This document shows, piece by piece, positions 13,278 to 25,696 of a stretch of DNA of 64,000 nucleotides. The notes under the pieces were generated by a model. It was not told the origin of the DNA, searched no databases, and saw only the letters and a program-made list of their open reading frames with translations. A program made the translations under genes and the position numbers. The stretch spans positions 2,362,001-2,426,000 of the forward strand of contig CM043963.1 of NCBI GenBank assembly GCA_014529385.2, written 5' to 3'. Source of the stretch: Adiantum capillus-veneris (taxonomy: Eukaryota > Streptophyta > Polypodiopsida > Polypodiales > Pteridaceae). Within the stretch, counting starts at the first letter, position 1; each line of letters starts with the position of its first letter.

Positions 13278-14047
13278 ACATGCACCGCATTCACGCACTC
13301 ATAGTAAGAGGCTCACAATATTTTTGCAAAATCTTTATAAGACATCTCAAAATAAATTATGTTATTTTTTAAAGGCCTTTATAAGACATCTCAAAATATT
13401 ATATATAGTTCATTTCTTTGCAATAGACACATGTGCGCATGCATGTGCATGTGTACACACACACACACAAAGAGAGAGAGAGAGAGAGATTCTTCTTTTT
13501 TTGTCTATACTCACAATTGTGATTGGATGTATAATATTAAGCCAGAAAGGAATTTACAATTACCTCAAGCACACTAGATGCCTTGAGAGACTATAGCATG
13601 CATTTTAGAGCTACACAAGCGATGAAGGAGCTAGTTGTGAGACATGTGTCTTTAAAAATTCATACACCCCCCACATTTAGAGACAAAAATTTAAATATAC
13701 TTTCTTATTTGTCAACTTGTGATTTGTTGAAAATCGTCCGTCCCACTAGTCTCTTACCCCTTAAAAGCCTCAAATACCAAACTTCTCAAATTGGCTATCC
13801 AAATTTAATAAAAAAATATATCAATCTTGGTATTACCTGATTCTCCTTTTCATGAGGGATCTGATGCAATTTTCATACTTCATATTTGACCAAATCAGCA
13901 AATTTCTCCCAAATTTATGTTTTTTTTCTTGAGTGCCTCTAAATTGGCTCCTCTACCCTAGAAGGTTACGATTTGTGGATTGGTTGATATCAAAACCGTC
14001 ATGACTTTGATTGCTTAAATCCATTCTTCAGAGTTCTTATGGTGTTC
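13277..14047. other. No gene recognised
   Basis: It is AT-rich. A short near-duplicate occurs ('CTTTATAAGACATCTCAAAAT' type phrase near 13330 and 13377). No supported reading frame is present. Its right edge is the target of the chromovirus insertion. Confidence 0.55.
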
Positions 14048-14868
14048 TGTCATAAAATCTAATATCTAACCAACCCAAATGATTTTCTCATATTAAATTG
14101 ATTATTGAATGTGAGAGAATAAATGAGAACAAGGGTTACGATATAAACATGTGCTTATGGATCTATCTCACCACGGGGCCAAGGTAAAAGGGTCCAAATG
14201 AGAGATGGTCTATCAAAGAGCATTGTTACCTAATGGAGCTTAAAGACCTTAGGGTTAGCTTCATTAAAGACCTCCAAAGGTTAGTGTTAGGAAGTCCTTT
14301 GACCTTAGGCAATCTAGGGCTATGCTTGAGATTGGGAACCCGGCCCAAGCTTGAGGTGCTTGTCATGATTGATGACTAAGGTTCTTGTCGACTAAGGTGC
14401 TTGATGTGCTTAATGACTAAGGTGCTAAGGTGCTCCATGACTAAGGTGCTTGAGGGGCTTGAGGTGTTCCACAAAGTCAAAGAACATCCCTACACAAGGG
14501 GGGGAATCCCTCATTGTAGGATCTAGAGAGAGAACGCACACACCCTCACAAAAGTCAAGCCTTGCCCAATGAAGCAACAGGGACACATCTCAAGTTCCTC
14601 TCCATGTTGCCCTCATAAGGTGCCTAAAGCATATTGGTTGGCCTCTTAAGGGGTCCAATGGTAAATTAGCTAGTTTAATTAATTGTGTATCCATTTATCA
14701 AGTCCTCTCTCTCAAAGGGGAAAGGGGGACACTTGTCCCAAGGCTAGCATGCTTGCTTGATATGCACTCTGCATGTGATTGGTCAGGCTTGAAGGGGTCC
14801 AATGAGATTCCATCATGAGCTAGAAGAGGCGGTCGATGAAGGAAGCTAGGGGCTTGCTTGTAGGCTAT

Positions 14869-14953
<85 letters not shown>

Positions 14954-15614
14954 GTGTGAAGTGCAAAGTGCAAGAGCTCCATATCCTTCTCAAAGCTTGT
15001 TGAGAAGTTGAGAGACTACACCAACACTCTTGGCTATGGAATGCAAATCCAACCAAGAGCCATGCTCCAATGCTTAAGCTTGCCATCTTCTCCATCTTCA
15101 TTACTATGCTATTATGTATGCTAAGCAAGAAGACTGATGATAAGTGAGTAACTATTTATTTCTCCTATGAATGTTTCTTGTTTCTCTTCCCTATCCTCAT
15201 TTGCCACTAGCTCTCTCACCTTTGAAGTGTTTGAGGCCTTGGGATTGAGGCCCGGGATGGTTTTTTATTTTTAATACAAATTCTATGTTATGCTCATGAT
15301 GCATGAAGCTTTCCATCTTCCAAGGAACACAAATATTGTATTGTACCAAGTCTCTCTTGATGGGAGAATCTATAATACAAAAGCCTATTGGAGGGGGGAC
15401 CGGTTCCACATAAATCCGGTCCTCAACTGTTGTCAAGTTCTCTAACCCTCTCTCTTGAAAAAGTATTGTTCATGCCAAGTTAACTAAGTATTATGGTTAT
15501 GTTGCTACCACTAATTAAGTTCACCCTCTATGTTCTCAAAGTAGTCTCGCAAAAACGTTCACTCTAATTCTCTTAATTCCCTATCCTCAAAGTTCATAGG
15601 CCATTTCCATTACA
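14048..15614 (+). repeat. 5' LTR, chromovirus copy A
   Basis: It contains a degenerate minisatellite built on the phrase GGTGCTTGAGGTGCTTGATGACTAA (about 14345-14475) and a (CT)n array at 14871-14950 that the other LTRs of the family lack. Confidence 0.92.
14871..14950. repeat. (CT)n microsatellite within the 5' LTR
   Basis: Forty CT units. The matching place in the 3' LTR (about 21995-22020) is a short CTCCCACACACACGCGCGCAC tract, so the array expanded after insertion or from a shorter seed. Confidence 0.97.
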
Positions 15615-15627
15615 TTGGTATTAGAGC
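15615..15627 (+). other. Primer binding site (tRNA-Met type), copy A
   Basis: TTGGTATTAGAGC directly follows the CA end of the 5' LTR. It has one C-to-T change from TTGGTATCAGAGC. Confidence 0.88.
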
Positions 15628-16021
15628 TATTGGTTTCTCTTTTCTAGCTTAAGAAGAGAGGTCCTTAAGTTGTCCATGAAAGATTGGGCATGTTCATTGC
15701 AATAGGGTAAGTGGGACAGGGATCTATTATCCTGGTTGAGAAGGACTTAGTTCGAGGTACACCGTTGGGAACCATAGTCTTAATAATGGAGCCTCTCGGG
15801 GCTTGCCTTTGGCTTAATTATTATTGAGCTACGAGCAAGCTCAACATGAATCATAATCAACCAAGCAATGTTAGACCCTATCCACTAGTCTTTGCAATCA
15901 ACAGTGTCTAAACCATAGGTGTGGCTACTTGAGAACTTGTTTTCAAAGATAAAGAAGAGTAGAGACTAAGGTTTTTGAGGGTACCAACGCACAAAGTAAT
16001 CTATGCATAAGTCTAATTAGC

Positions 16022-17858
16022 ATGGATGATAATAATCAAGAGAGTAGAATGAACATTGATAACCTTGATTTTGCACATGAAGGTGCTAATGATGATGCCC
16101 CCATGTTTGTTATTTATCTTGTTACTAGGCTGCATCAAGCTATGGGCAACCCTGCATTGCAAGCCGGTTACCCAACAACTTTGTGCTTATGGGATTTCCC
16201 TTCCTCTCCAAGAGGAGAGAGAGCTTAGGAGGCCTCTTGATGAGACTCTTGGAAGAAGACTCTCTCCCATAAGAGAGGAGGAATCCAAAGAACAAGAAAT
16301 AAGTGAATCCCTAAGTTCCTTTGAAGAAGTGGCTCCACAAATATGATAGTCTAGATGGTCGCCAACTCCTCTCAAGAGGAAACGGTCAACCCATAGTCCT
16401 TCTCCTCATCACTTGAAAGGGAAGAGAGGAAACAAAGGAAGAAAAAGTCAAGAAAGAGGTCACCCTCTTCTCTTTCTTCTTCAACTACCTCCTCTTCCAA
16501 CAAAAGCAATTGCTATTCTCATGGGGAATACAAGAGGAGAGGAAATCACAATATTACCCTCCTGCATGGCGAAGGTTCCAAAAGCTCAAGAATTTCAAAG
16601 TGGGAGGAAAGAGTATCTCTTTTCTCACCTATGATGGCACATTTGGTGCTACCAGCAAAGTATTGGCCCTCATCCAGCAATTTGATGCGGCCTTTGGAGA
16701 CGAGAGCTTCACAGAGTCCTCTAAGCTACGTCATGTAGCTATGCACTTCTAGAAGTCTTCTTGCCAATGGTGGGCTAGCCTTCATGGCAATAGTGAGGCC
16801 CCAAAGACATGGAAAACTCTACAAGTTTCCATCATCAAGCAATTCCTTGCAAGCAATGGAAAGGACAAAGTGTTTACCGAATGATGGAGCTTGAAGCTGC
16901 TCTCCAACGAGTCTATCCACAAATACGTGGACAAGTTTTTGGATTTACATCTCAAGGCTATTGTCTTTCAAAAGATAGACTTTGTCGAGCAAAAGCAACA
17001 ATTATGTGTGGGATTACCTGAAGAGATGGCCGAGTATGTCAACTCCCAATGGCCTAGTTCTATTACCAAAGTAATCCATCACACTATGGTTGCTTCGAGC
17101 ATCAATTTCTAGCAAGGGGCTAGAAGGAATGTCAAGCCCATGGAAAGCAAAGACAAAAGTGATGCAAAGGGAAAAACCAATGCCCAAAATTCTTCCCGAG
17201 GAAATTCCAACAACAACATCAACAATCGGTCCAAGGAGAAGGGAGTCTACAAAGGTAAAAATAAAGTCTCTCATGATGAGCTAGAAGCTTTTCGTAAGGA
17301 CCACAAATGTTTTAAGTGTGGGGAGCAAGGACATGGCTATCATTCTTGCCCCAAAAGAAATTCCTGCAATGAGACTCCTAGAGCTTCCATGATCGAAGCT
17401 CCAAAAGAGGATGCCCATTGCAAAGGATCACCTCTCACCTATGCTTGGGGAGAGGTAACGGAGTGTGATTCCTTCATCTTGTTTGACCCTGGATCTACTC
17501 ACAACTTCATATCAATGGAGTTGGCCACTAAGTTGGGCATTCAAGCTTTCAAGATGGGAGACATTGTAACTGCCGAGACGGAGCTTTCAAGGGACTGCAA
17601 GCCTCTGTTCCTCCCTTTATTGGGAAGGTGAGGCTTCATATCCAAATCTATGTCGACAAAAAATACTTTTTCATCTCTCCTCTCCAACATGAGGATGTTA
17701 TCCTAGGGGCACCATGGTTCAACCGCATGGCTGCCAGCATGAAGTTCCCTGAAAGGAGAATCTACTTCACCTACAGAGAAAAGAGCATGTATATAGATGC
17801 TAGTGAGTCTAGTCATACTATACCACTTGTAAATCATCCTGCTTTGATAAATCAATGA
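16022..17858 (+). pseudogene. gag and protease, chromovirus copy A
   Basis: The ATG at 16022 begins MDDNNQESRMNIDN, matching copy B. Frameshifts (near 16165 and 16620) and stops (16750, 16882, 17110) break Gag. The capsid part reads LALIQQFDAAFGDESF and VDKFLDLHLKAIVFQKIDFV. The zinc knuckle at about 17309-17350, CFKCGEQGHGYHSC, keeps all four ligands (CX2CX4HX4C). It binds RNA in living elements. The protease motif FILFDPGSTHNFISME follows, and DVILGAPWF lies after a frameshift near 17630. The zinc knuckle is better preserved here than in the younger copy. Confidence 0.85.
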
Positions 17859-19395
17859 AAATCTCAATTTTTGCGTACATGATTTTGTCAAAGAATCCCT
17901 AAAAGGTCCTAATGTTTCATCAAATGTAAATGGTAGGAATCAAGAAGAGTTAGACTTGTCTAATTTTCTAAATGGATTCCAAGATGTGTTCATCAATGAT
18001 ATCCCTATGGACTTACCTCCAAAACGAGGGGATGATGACCATCGAATTGAGCTCCTACCAAGAAGCTCACCGTCTAGCAAGATCATGAGGCAACTATAAG
18101 AATTGGCAGACAAACGGATGTTGAGGCCTAGCTCCTCCCCCTTTTGTTCTCCAGTCCTTTAGTGCAAAAGAAAGATGGTACATACCACATGTGTGTGGGC
18201 TATGGAGCACTAAACCATATCACTATCAAAAATACATTTCCCATACCTTGGGTAGAAGATAGATTTGATAAGCTACAAGGCTCTACCTACTTCAATATGA
18301 TTGACCTTAAAAGTGGCTATCATCAAATAAGGATAGTGAATGAAGATATCCTAAAGACCATGTTTCGTACAACGTTTGGTCTTTATGAATATCTAGTCAT
18401 GCCTTTTGTCTTGAGTAATGCACCAGCCACATTCAATCATTTAATGGAGAAAATATTTAGATCCTATCCCAAATTCATGAGAGTGTTCTTTTATGATATC
18501 ATCATCTACTCCAAGTCCTTGGAGGAACACAAGAAACATCTCCAAGTGATTTTTCAAGCTTTGAGGGAGAACAAGATTTTTATCAATCAAAAGAAGAGCG
18601 ATTTTTTCCTTCAAAAGATTCAATACTTAGGTCATATTATCTCTCAATATGGTATCCGTATGAATCCATCAAATTTGGAGGTAATAAAAGCATGGCCTAA
18701 CCCAAGGAATCTACATGAACTAAGAAGCTTTATCAGTATGTGTGCATACTATAGACGCTTCAAAGAAAAATTCTCTCAAATAGCAGAACCATTACATGAC
18801 TCAACAAAGAAGAACGTTAAGTACTCATGGATTGCTAAAGACAAAAAATCTTTGGATAAGCTCAAAGAGACGCTTACCTCCCAACCAGTCCTTATGCTTC
18901 CGGATCTCTCAAAGCCATTTGAGGTCCAATGTGATGCTTATGGTGATTTCTTTGGAGCAGTTTTGCTTCAAGAAGGGCATGCCATAGCATAAGAGAGCCG
19001 AAGGCTTAATGCCAATGAACAAGTCTTGGGCATATATGAAAAAGAGCTTTTAGCTGTTCTACATGCCCTAGACACCTAGAAGCACTATTATTGGGGACTC
19101 CATTCATTTTACAAATAGACCATCAAAGTCTCAAGTACTTCATGACGTAAACAAAGCTTTCCAACAAACAAATGAAGTGGGAAAAGTTTCGTTCGCAATT
19201 TCATTTTCATATCGCTCACATTGCTGGTAAGCACAATCAAGTGGCCAATGCACTTTTACAACGACCAAAAGTTAATGCGGTGTCTATCGCAACTCACAAT
19301 GATCTATCTTCTATGATAGATGAGTAGGGTATTGACCCTGATTTTAAACACATAATGTCAACCCTTGCATTGGGAAGAAAGAAGAACAATTCACC
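17859..19395 (+). pseudogene. Reverse transcriptase-RNase H, chromovirus copy A
   Basis: The frame 18144-18992 covers the fingers and palm: VQKKDGTYHMCVGYGALNH, DLKSGYHQIRI, YEYLVMPFVLSNAPATFNHL, FFYDIIIYSKSLEEH and HIISQYGIRMNPSNLEVI. Catalytic sites are damaged: VDYR has become VGYG and the F-x-D-D box reads FFYDI, with one of the two metal-binding Asp lost. The RNase H part (CDAYGDFFGAVLLQEGHAIA) ends in a stop at 18990 and continues in fragments to about 19280. Copying RNA into DNA would not be possible from this copy. Confidence 0.9.
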
Positions 19396-20756
19396 TTGCA
19401 GGATGGTTATCTTCTCCATGGCAATAGGCTATGTGTTAGCCACTCCCTTCGTGAGAAAGTCATGTATGAATCCCATGCTCCTCCCTATGTGGGTCATAGA
19501 GGCATTCAACCTACGCTTCAAGGAGTAGAGACATACTTCTATTGGCCTACCATGAAAGTGGACATACAAGAGTATGTTTCAAAATGTTTGGTATGCCAAA
19601 AGACTAAATATGATAGAGGGAAGCAACCTAGATTACTCCGGCCATTTCCAATCCCTAATTCACCATGGGAGAGTATATCCATCAATTTTATCTTTAGATT
19701 ACCCAAGTCTATACATGGGAATACACGAATATGGACAATAGTCTCGATAGGTTTAGCAAGCAAGCACACTTTATTCCTGTCAAAAACACTATTAAAAGGC
19801 ACACCAAATAGCAACTTTCTTCATATCTCAGATTTTCAAACACCATGGATTACCAACATCCATCGTGTCAAATAGAGATCCTAGAATGACCAGTGATTTC
19901 TGGAAAGGTCTCTTTGAAAATCTAGGTACAAGATTGAATTTCTCTTCGGTCTATCGCCCACAAACGAATAGCCAAAGTGAGATAGCCAATCTTACGATTC
20001 TCGATCTACTAAAGACTTATGTTACAGAAGTAGATCAACGCTCACAATGGGAGAAGTACCTACCCTTGTAGAGTATGCGTACAACAATAATGTCCATACT
20101 TGTACAGGAAGAGCATCTTTTGTAATCATAGAGGAAAGACCTAAAAGTCCCTTGCTAATCAAAGTACATGGGAAGATCTTTGTTGCCGATGAGTATAGCC
20201 GTGACCTACAAGAATCTTTTCAAAAGATTAAGCAGGATATATCCATCTCTCAACAAAGGCAAAAAGCTGTTGCTGACAAGCGCAGAAGGGCCTTAACATT
20301 CAAAGAAAATTATTGGGTCTTACTTAAGTTTCCCAAGGCTCGATTGAGGCAAATGACGCGCAAAAATCCTACGGGCCATCAAAAGTATTATGCTAAACTA
20401 GCAAAAAGATACTATGGTCCTTTTCAAATCTTGAAGCCAATCAATGAGATGGCTTATCAACTCAAGCTGCCCAACCATTGACTCATACAAAATTCTTTCC
20501 GTGTGAGCCTACTTAAGCCCTACAAAGGAGAGCCACCAAGTGAACCAATTATTGAAGACCCTCCAAAAACCAAAGACCAAGAAGAGGTGCTACAACCCGA
20601 ACTATCCTTCACCATGAAGACGAGATACTACTACATGGTAAGATTATCTCACGTAAGTTCAGAAATTATCCTTTTGAAGATGCTAGGTGGATGCAAGAAA
20701 TACAACTTAAGGATGGTATGAATCTTGTCAATGCTTACAATGCTACATTAGAGTAA
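19396..20756 (+). pseudogene. Integrase with chromodomain-like tail, copy A
   Basis: The zinc-binding HHCC part is present (YESHAPPYVGHRGIQP, KCLVCQKTKYDRGKQ). In the catalytic core the first Asp (SMDFI in copy B) is Asn (SINFI) and the second (SDRDP in copy B) is Asn (SNRDP), so two of three D,D-35-E residues are lost; the Glu is kept (PQTNSQSE). The GPY/F-like module KRYYGPFQILKPINEMAYQL follows. A chromodomain-like tail is encoded to the TAA near 20755, but only in a shifted frame and with a deletion. Further stops occur at 19873 and 20068. Confidence 0.88.
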
Positions 20757-21117
20757 GCAAATGTACATGTTTCTTTTAAATGATCAATGTTTTTGTTTTA
20801 TAAGACTAACTCTCTTTTCTTTGTGCACAAATTTAATATAGTATGCATTCTTAGACTCATGTTTGTGATGACGACGTCTCTCAAACACCAAGTAGAATTT
20901 GTCACTCTACTTTGGGAGAATGAAATGGACTAAAAAGCAAATATGCTTGTGGCAGCTACGTCTCCCAAGCACCAAATGGATTAGACGTCATCCATCTTGG
21001 AATGATGTCGTAGGGTAAAAAGGATCCTCTATCCGCTAAGAAACATCGACTAATGACTAAGGCTTTATCTCTTCTACCTCATAGTCGAGGACGACTATGA
21101 TTTCAAGAGAGAGGTAA
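20757..21117 (+). other. 3' untranslated region and polypurine tract, copy A
   Basis: Non-coding. It ends in the purine-rich TTTCAAGAGAGAGGTAA (to 21117) directly before the TG of the 3' LTR, identical to copy B at 35495-35511. Confidence 0.8.
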
Positions 21118-22705
21118 TGTCATAAAATCTAATATCTAAACCAACCCAAATGATTTTATCATATTAAACTAATCATTTAATGTGGGAGAATAAACGGGAA
21201 CAAGGGTTAGGATATAGACATGTGCTTATGGATCTATCTCAACATGGGACCAAGGTAAAAGGGTCCAAATGAGAGATGGTATGTCAAAGAGCAATGCTAC
21301 CTAATGGAGCTTAAAGACCTTAGGGTTATCTTCATTAAATACCTCCAAAGGTTAATGTTAAAAAGTCCTTTGACCTTAGGCTGACCTTAGGCAAGCTAGG
21401 TTTGTGCTTGAGGTGGGAACCCGGCCCAAGCTTGAGGTGCTTGTCATGCTTGATGACTAATGTGCTTGTCGTGCTTGTTGACTAAGGTGCTTGAGGTTCT
21501 TGTCATGCTTGCATACTAAGGTGCTTGAGGTGCTTAATGAAGATGCTAAGGTGCTCCATGACTAAGGTGCTTGAGGGGCTTGAGGTGTTCCACAAAGTCA
21601 AAGCACATCCCTACACAAGGGGGGGCGAGCCCTCACTAGAGGAACTAGAGAGAGAACGCACACACCCTCACACAAGTCAAGCCTTGCCTAATGAAGCAAT
21701 AGGGACACATGTCAAGTTCCTCTACATGTTGTCCTCATAAGGTGCCTAAAGCCTATTCCCGATTGGCCTCTCAAGGGGTCCAATGATAAATTAGCTAATT
21801 TAATTAATTGTGTATGCATTTATCAAGTCCTCTCTCTCAAAGGGGAAAGGGGGACACTTGTCCCAAGGCTAGCATGCTTGCTTGATATGCACTCTGTATG
21901 TGATTGGCCAGGCTTGAAGGGTCCAATGAGCTTCCATCATGAGCTAGAAGAGGGGGTCGACCAAGGAAGCTAGGGGTTTGCTTGCAAGGTATACTCTCCC
22001 ACACACACGCGCGCACACTCATTGTGTGAAGTGCAAAGTGCAAGAGCTCCATCTCCTTCTCCAAGCTTGTTGAGAAGTTGAGAGCCTACACCAACACTCT
22101 TGGCTATGGATTGCAAATCCAACCAAGAGCCATGCTCCAATGCTTAAGGTTGTCATCTTCTCCATCTTCATTACTATGCTATTATGTATGCAAAGAAAGA
22201 AGAGCGATGATAAGCGAGGAGCTATTTCTTTCTCGTATGAATGTTTCTTCTTCCTCTTCCCTACCCTCATTCCCGACTAGTTCTCTCCACCTTTGAAGGT
22301 TTTCGAGACCTTGGGACTGAGGCCGGGGATAGTTAATGTTTTTTTTTACAAAGTCTATGTTATGCTCGTGATGCATGAAGCTTTCCATCTTCATTGCATC
22401 AGCTAGATCACAAGGAACACAAAGATTGTATTGTACCAAGTCTCTCTCGATGGGAGAATCTATTAAACAAAAGCCTATTGGAGGGGAGACCAGCTCCACA
22501 TAAATCTGGTCCTCAACTATTGTCAAGTTCTTAAACTCTCTCTCTTGCAAAAGTATTGTTCATGCCAATTTAATTAAGTATTTTGGTTATGTTGCTACGG
22601 CTAATTAAGTTCACCCTCTATGTTCTCAAAGTAGTCTCACAAAAATGTTCACTCTAATTCTCTTAATTATGTTATTCTCAAAGTACATAGGCCATTTCTA
22701 TTACA
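21118..22705 (+). repeat. 3' LTR, chromovirus copy A
   Basis: It matches 14048-15614 with many substitutions and indels. The minisatellite built on GGTGCTTGAGG lies at about 21435-21595 and is longer than in the 5' LTR. Confidence 0.92.
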
Positions 22706-23080
22706 CGTCCTATAGAGATCATCGCTTCCCTGCTTTCTTGAATAATCTTTTTGAAATTGGGCATCGAGTGGTTGTTTTCGAAGACATGCCGGTTCCTAGA
22801 TTTTGAAACTTGTTTGAAGTAGCAGAAGAAAACAAATTGTGTGCAGATAAGGATGGCTTGGTTTTTCCAACTTTTTTCTCCCAAGAGTAGGTCGTTCTTG
22901 AAGAATAGTATCTTCAAGGTCTTCTGTATCCATTTACATATATTTACCTGTGAGGCTTCTTGTAGTTGGAGCATGTAGGAACAGTTGAAGGGGATCTTTG
23001 CTAGCCACTTTGCACCCTGATCATCTATCAGAGTCTATCCCTAAGCAATGAAGATCTTCCTATGGAAGGTTCTATGGGGA
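22700..23080 (-). pseudogene. LINE ORF2 C-terminal fragment (zf-RVT-like)
   Basis: On the minus strand the region encodes APHRTFHRKIFIA, then WLAKIPFNCSYML, KWIQKTLKILFFKNDLLLG, WKNQAILICTQFVF and SKSRNRHVFENNHSM. The phrases 'DLLLG', 'W......l....F..K..KSRN...FE.' resemble the zinc-binding C-terminal region that follows the reverse transcriptase in plant LINEs. Stops interrupt it. It is cut by the right LTR of chromovirus copy A. Recognition is by pattern only. Confidence 0.4.
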
Positions 23081-23092
23081 GCCATGCCTATA

Positions 23093-23118
23093 ACACACAC
23101 ACACACACACACACACAC
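23093..23118. repeat. (CA)n microsatellite
   Basis: About 13 CA units. Confidence 0.95.
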
Positions 23119-23246
23119 AGTGGACATTCTATGGCAGCAATACAGCTGAGTAGGTTTTAATGATCTAAAACATATCCATACTTATAGCTTAGCAACAACA
23201 AATAAAGGGGCTTTATTATGACTAGTCCGAAATGCCACCTCCACCT

Positions 23247-23361
<115 letters not shown>

Positions 23362-23439
23362 ACGCGCGCACGCATGCATGTCGTCGGGCTGTGGAGCACA
23401 TTGGTCGAACCTAGGAGAGAGTTCCACGTGGCCCCGTGG

Positions 23440-23443
23440 TTTT

Positions 23444-23482
<39 letters not shown>
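23440..23482. repeat. T-run followed by 29-base G-run
   Basis: About 14 T (23440-23453) and then G to 23482. A long G-run can form G-quadruplex DNA and is also prone to assembly length error. Confidence 0.95.
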
Positions 23483-24412
23483 ATCCTCACCCCATTATAG
23501 ATAGTACATAAATTTTAGGCCATCCTTAGTTTCGATGTATATACATGTATGATGTAAGTGAGTTAGATATGCTACAAAAGAACGAGCCTTCCATTTCAAC
23601 ATTTTAAAGATTCTGTTCATTATGGCTTTGTGGAGATTAAGTTGACACATTCGATTCCAAAGCAAGCAAGGCTACATAAACCTCAATTCAAGTTTCTCAC
23701 TCAACCCAAATGATCATCTACACATTTTATTCGAAAGTGAAGATAATGAAAGGTCCAATTGGAGCTTTTTACTATTACATAAGAAATATCTTGTGGTACG
23801 TGGCACGAGGAAAGTTGCAAAATGAGGGCTAAAGAGATTTTTCGTGGTGTATGGCTAGCTAAAAGTAGAGGACTCCATCCCAAGGTCGCCAATTTTAGCA
23901 GACTTTCATGTTTAACTGTGTTGACACTTTGACGAGAGAAATGCAACGTCTACCCAACCATGTTGTAGGGTACGTCGAATGGGATGGATGTCAAGGACAA
24001 TTGAGACAATTTGGGCGAGTTGACTCTATATCAAACCAAAACAACAATGAAAAGAATATGGCACCAACACCCACTTGCTAGCTAACACCCACCAAACTGG
24101 AAATTTTCCATAGAGCCACTCTTGCATTGTTAAGTGAGTATTGTCGATATGTATGATGGTGTGCTTGGTCAAAATCATGGAAGCAAAGCTAAACAATGCC
24201 AAGAACACTTAACTGCAGGCATCAAACCTTCACATGCCAATGAAGGCTAGCCTTCAAGAAGTTTGTGCAAGGGGAGGATAAAGGCAAACATTTCCTAATA
24301 AAATAAATTCTCAAAGTTGGTGTTGCTATTGCTTTTGAATATAATAAGGAGGGGATGATGATATTGGATGGGGGAGCTAGGGAGCAAGAGGGCCACACAA
24401 GGATCAATGAGG

Positions 24413-24414
<2 letters not shown>
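23483..24414. other. No gene recognised
   Basis: AT-rich unique-looking sequence. No domain in the short frames on either strand. Confidence 0.5.

Positions 24415-24449
<35 letters not shown>
24415..24449. repeat. C-run of about 32 bases
   Basis: An uninterrupted C tract followed by a short CT tail. The length is uncertain for the same reason as other long homopolymers. Confidence 0.95.
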
Positions 24450-24451
<2 letters not shown>

Positions 24452-24700
24452 TCTCCTCCTAGTGTTAGTGTTGGGAGAACACAAAAGAGAAGGTGCATTG
24501 GCCTTGCTTAGAAGCTAGATAGAAATGTCTCCTGAAGACCTAAAGCAGGCCAACTAACCAGCTTTAGTCTTGTCATCTGCATTCTTACCTTTGATGCAAC
24601 CCCCAGCTTCCCATTTCTTTCTCTTTAGTCTTCACACCAAAAGTTGCATATTTTTCCACAACCATTGTCCTTGCCACCTTCCCCAACATGTCAATGCAAC

Positions 24701-24705
24701 CAAAA

Positions 24706-24744
<39 letters not shown>
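24701..24744. repeat. A-run and (AT)n microsatellite
   Basis: About 13 A followed by about 15 AT units. An A-tail followed by AT repeats can mark a retroposed 3' end, but no retroposon body is recognised upstream. Confidence 0.95.
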
Positions 24745-24746
<2 letters not shown>

Positions 24747-25560
24747 GTTAAATCATTTAAGTTGGTCTGTCTTTTACTACTTTAATAAATGAACAACAAA
24801 ACACAATCAATGCAAAAAAAAAAAAAGATCGACATTTTTTATTTTGGATTTTTTTAATACGAAATGAAAGGTTTGTCCTGTTTTCGAAAGGGATTGCAAT
24901 AGTACTCCTTTGTTAATGCAAAAAATAAATTACAAATTTGAATGAAAAACTTTATTTGAAGGTTTATTAGAGGTGGATGTTTAGGGACCATGCTCTAAAA
25001 GAGAAATCTACCTTTATATTTTTGTCTGTGATGATTTGTAGGGATTTACCAAAGGTGGATGTTAAGGGTCAGTACTCTAAACAAAAAATTGACCTTCATA
25101 TCTCCACAAAAATCTACAGGGATTTATGTGATAAATTTATTTATTTTTAAGGATTTTGACCTTGGAAACGTAGTCAAGGGAGAGCATAACTAGGGCTTGT
25201 CAAAAACATTTTTCCTAACCACAGAAAATAAGGGCACCTTAGGGTTTTCAAGTAAAAATTTGAACCATTTGTCAATTGTTTACATTAAGACTCGCAAAAT
25301 TTTGCCGGTTTTCTTCAAGGCAAGCGCGGAATCAAAATGGAATTTTGCTATTTTAGCGGATTAAAGATACACTAAACCCCGATCTTTTGCAGACACTAAA
25401 ATAACCTAGAGGCTAGAATTTTCATTTTCGTTTATATGACATACTAGGATATTCTATGGATGGTGGCATTAATAAGTGTGAGAACATTTTAGGGCTTATA
25501 AAGTAGTGATTCCCGGTGGAGGCCAGGCTTTATAAGAGAAGGGGAGACACACCCACACAC
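24745..25560. other. Upstream region of the membrane-protein gene
   Basis: AT-rich and without a gene. Two diverged ~70-bp repeats ('AGGTGGATGTTTAGGGACCATGCTCTAAA' type phrase) occur near 24970 and 25048. Confidence 0.45.
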
Positions 25561-25570
25561 ACATGTATAT
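25530..25570 (+). promoter_or_regulatory. Possible promoter of the membrane-protein gene
   Basis: TTTATAAGAG at about 25530 and TGTATATATTG at about 25564 are TATA-like and lie 130-170 bp before the ATG at 25697. A (GT)n(GA)n stretch (25633-25691) fills the presumed 5' untranslated region. Weak evidence. Confidence 0.3.
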
Positions 25571-25632
25571 ATTGCTTTGAATGTGCTATAGGCTAGTTGG
25601 GGGGGGGGCAAAAAATGGGAGGTTTGTAAATC

Positions 25633-25634
25633 GT

Positions 25635-25677
<43 letters not shown>

Positions 25678-25691
25678 GAGAGAAGAGAGAG
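25633..25691. repeat. (GT)n(GA)n in the 5' untranslated region
   Basis: GT 25633-25659, then GA with interruptions, ending 6 bases before the ATG. Purine- or pyrimidine-rich leaders are common in plant genes. Confidence 0.93.
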
Positions 25692-25696
25692 AGCAC

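Larger units (their letters stand above)
14048..22705 (+). mobile_element. Ty3/gypsy chromovirus-type LTR retrotransposon, copy A (decayed)
   Basis: Two ~1.57-kb LTRs (14048-15614 and 21118-22705) begin TGTCATAAAATCTAATATCTA and end CCATTTC(C/T)ATTACA. A primer site follows the first and a purine tract precedes the second. Gag, protease, reverse transcriptase, RNase H, integrase and a chromodomain-like tail occur in that order on the plus strand, the Ty3/gypsy order. Every gene is broken. Flanking pentamers are TGTTC (left) and CGTCC (right), which differ only by two C/T changes and could be a decayed target duplication. It is the same family as 28396-37145 but clearly older. Confidence 0.93.

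Noticed and set aside
22078-22550. Several 70-120-residue frames in the chromovirus LTRs (also 29271-30054, 36727-37266)
   Set aside because: LTR sequence without protein signature; the same frames shift between LTR copies.
14043-22710. TGTTC/CGTCC as a proven target duplication of chromovirus copy A
   Set aside because: Two of five bases differ; suggestive of C-to-T decay but not proof.
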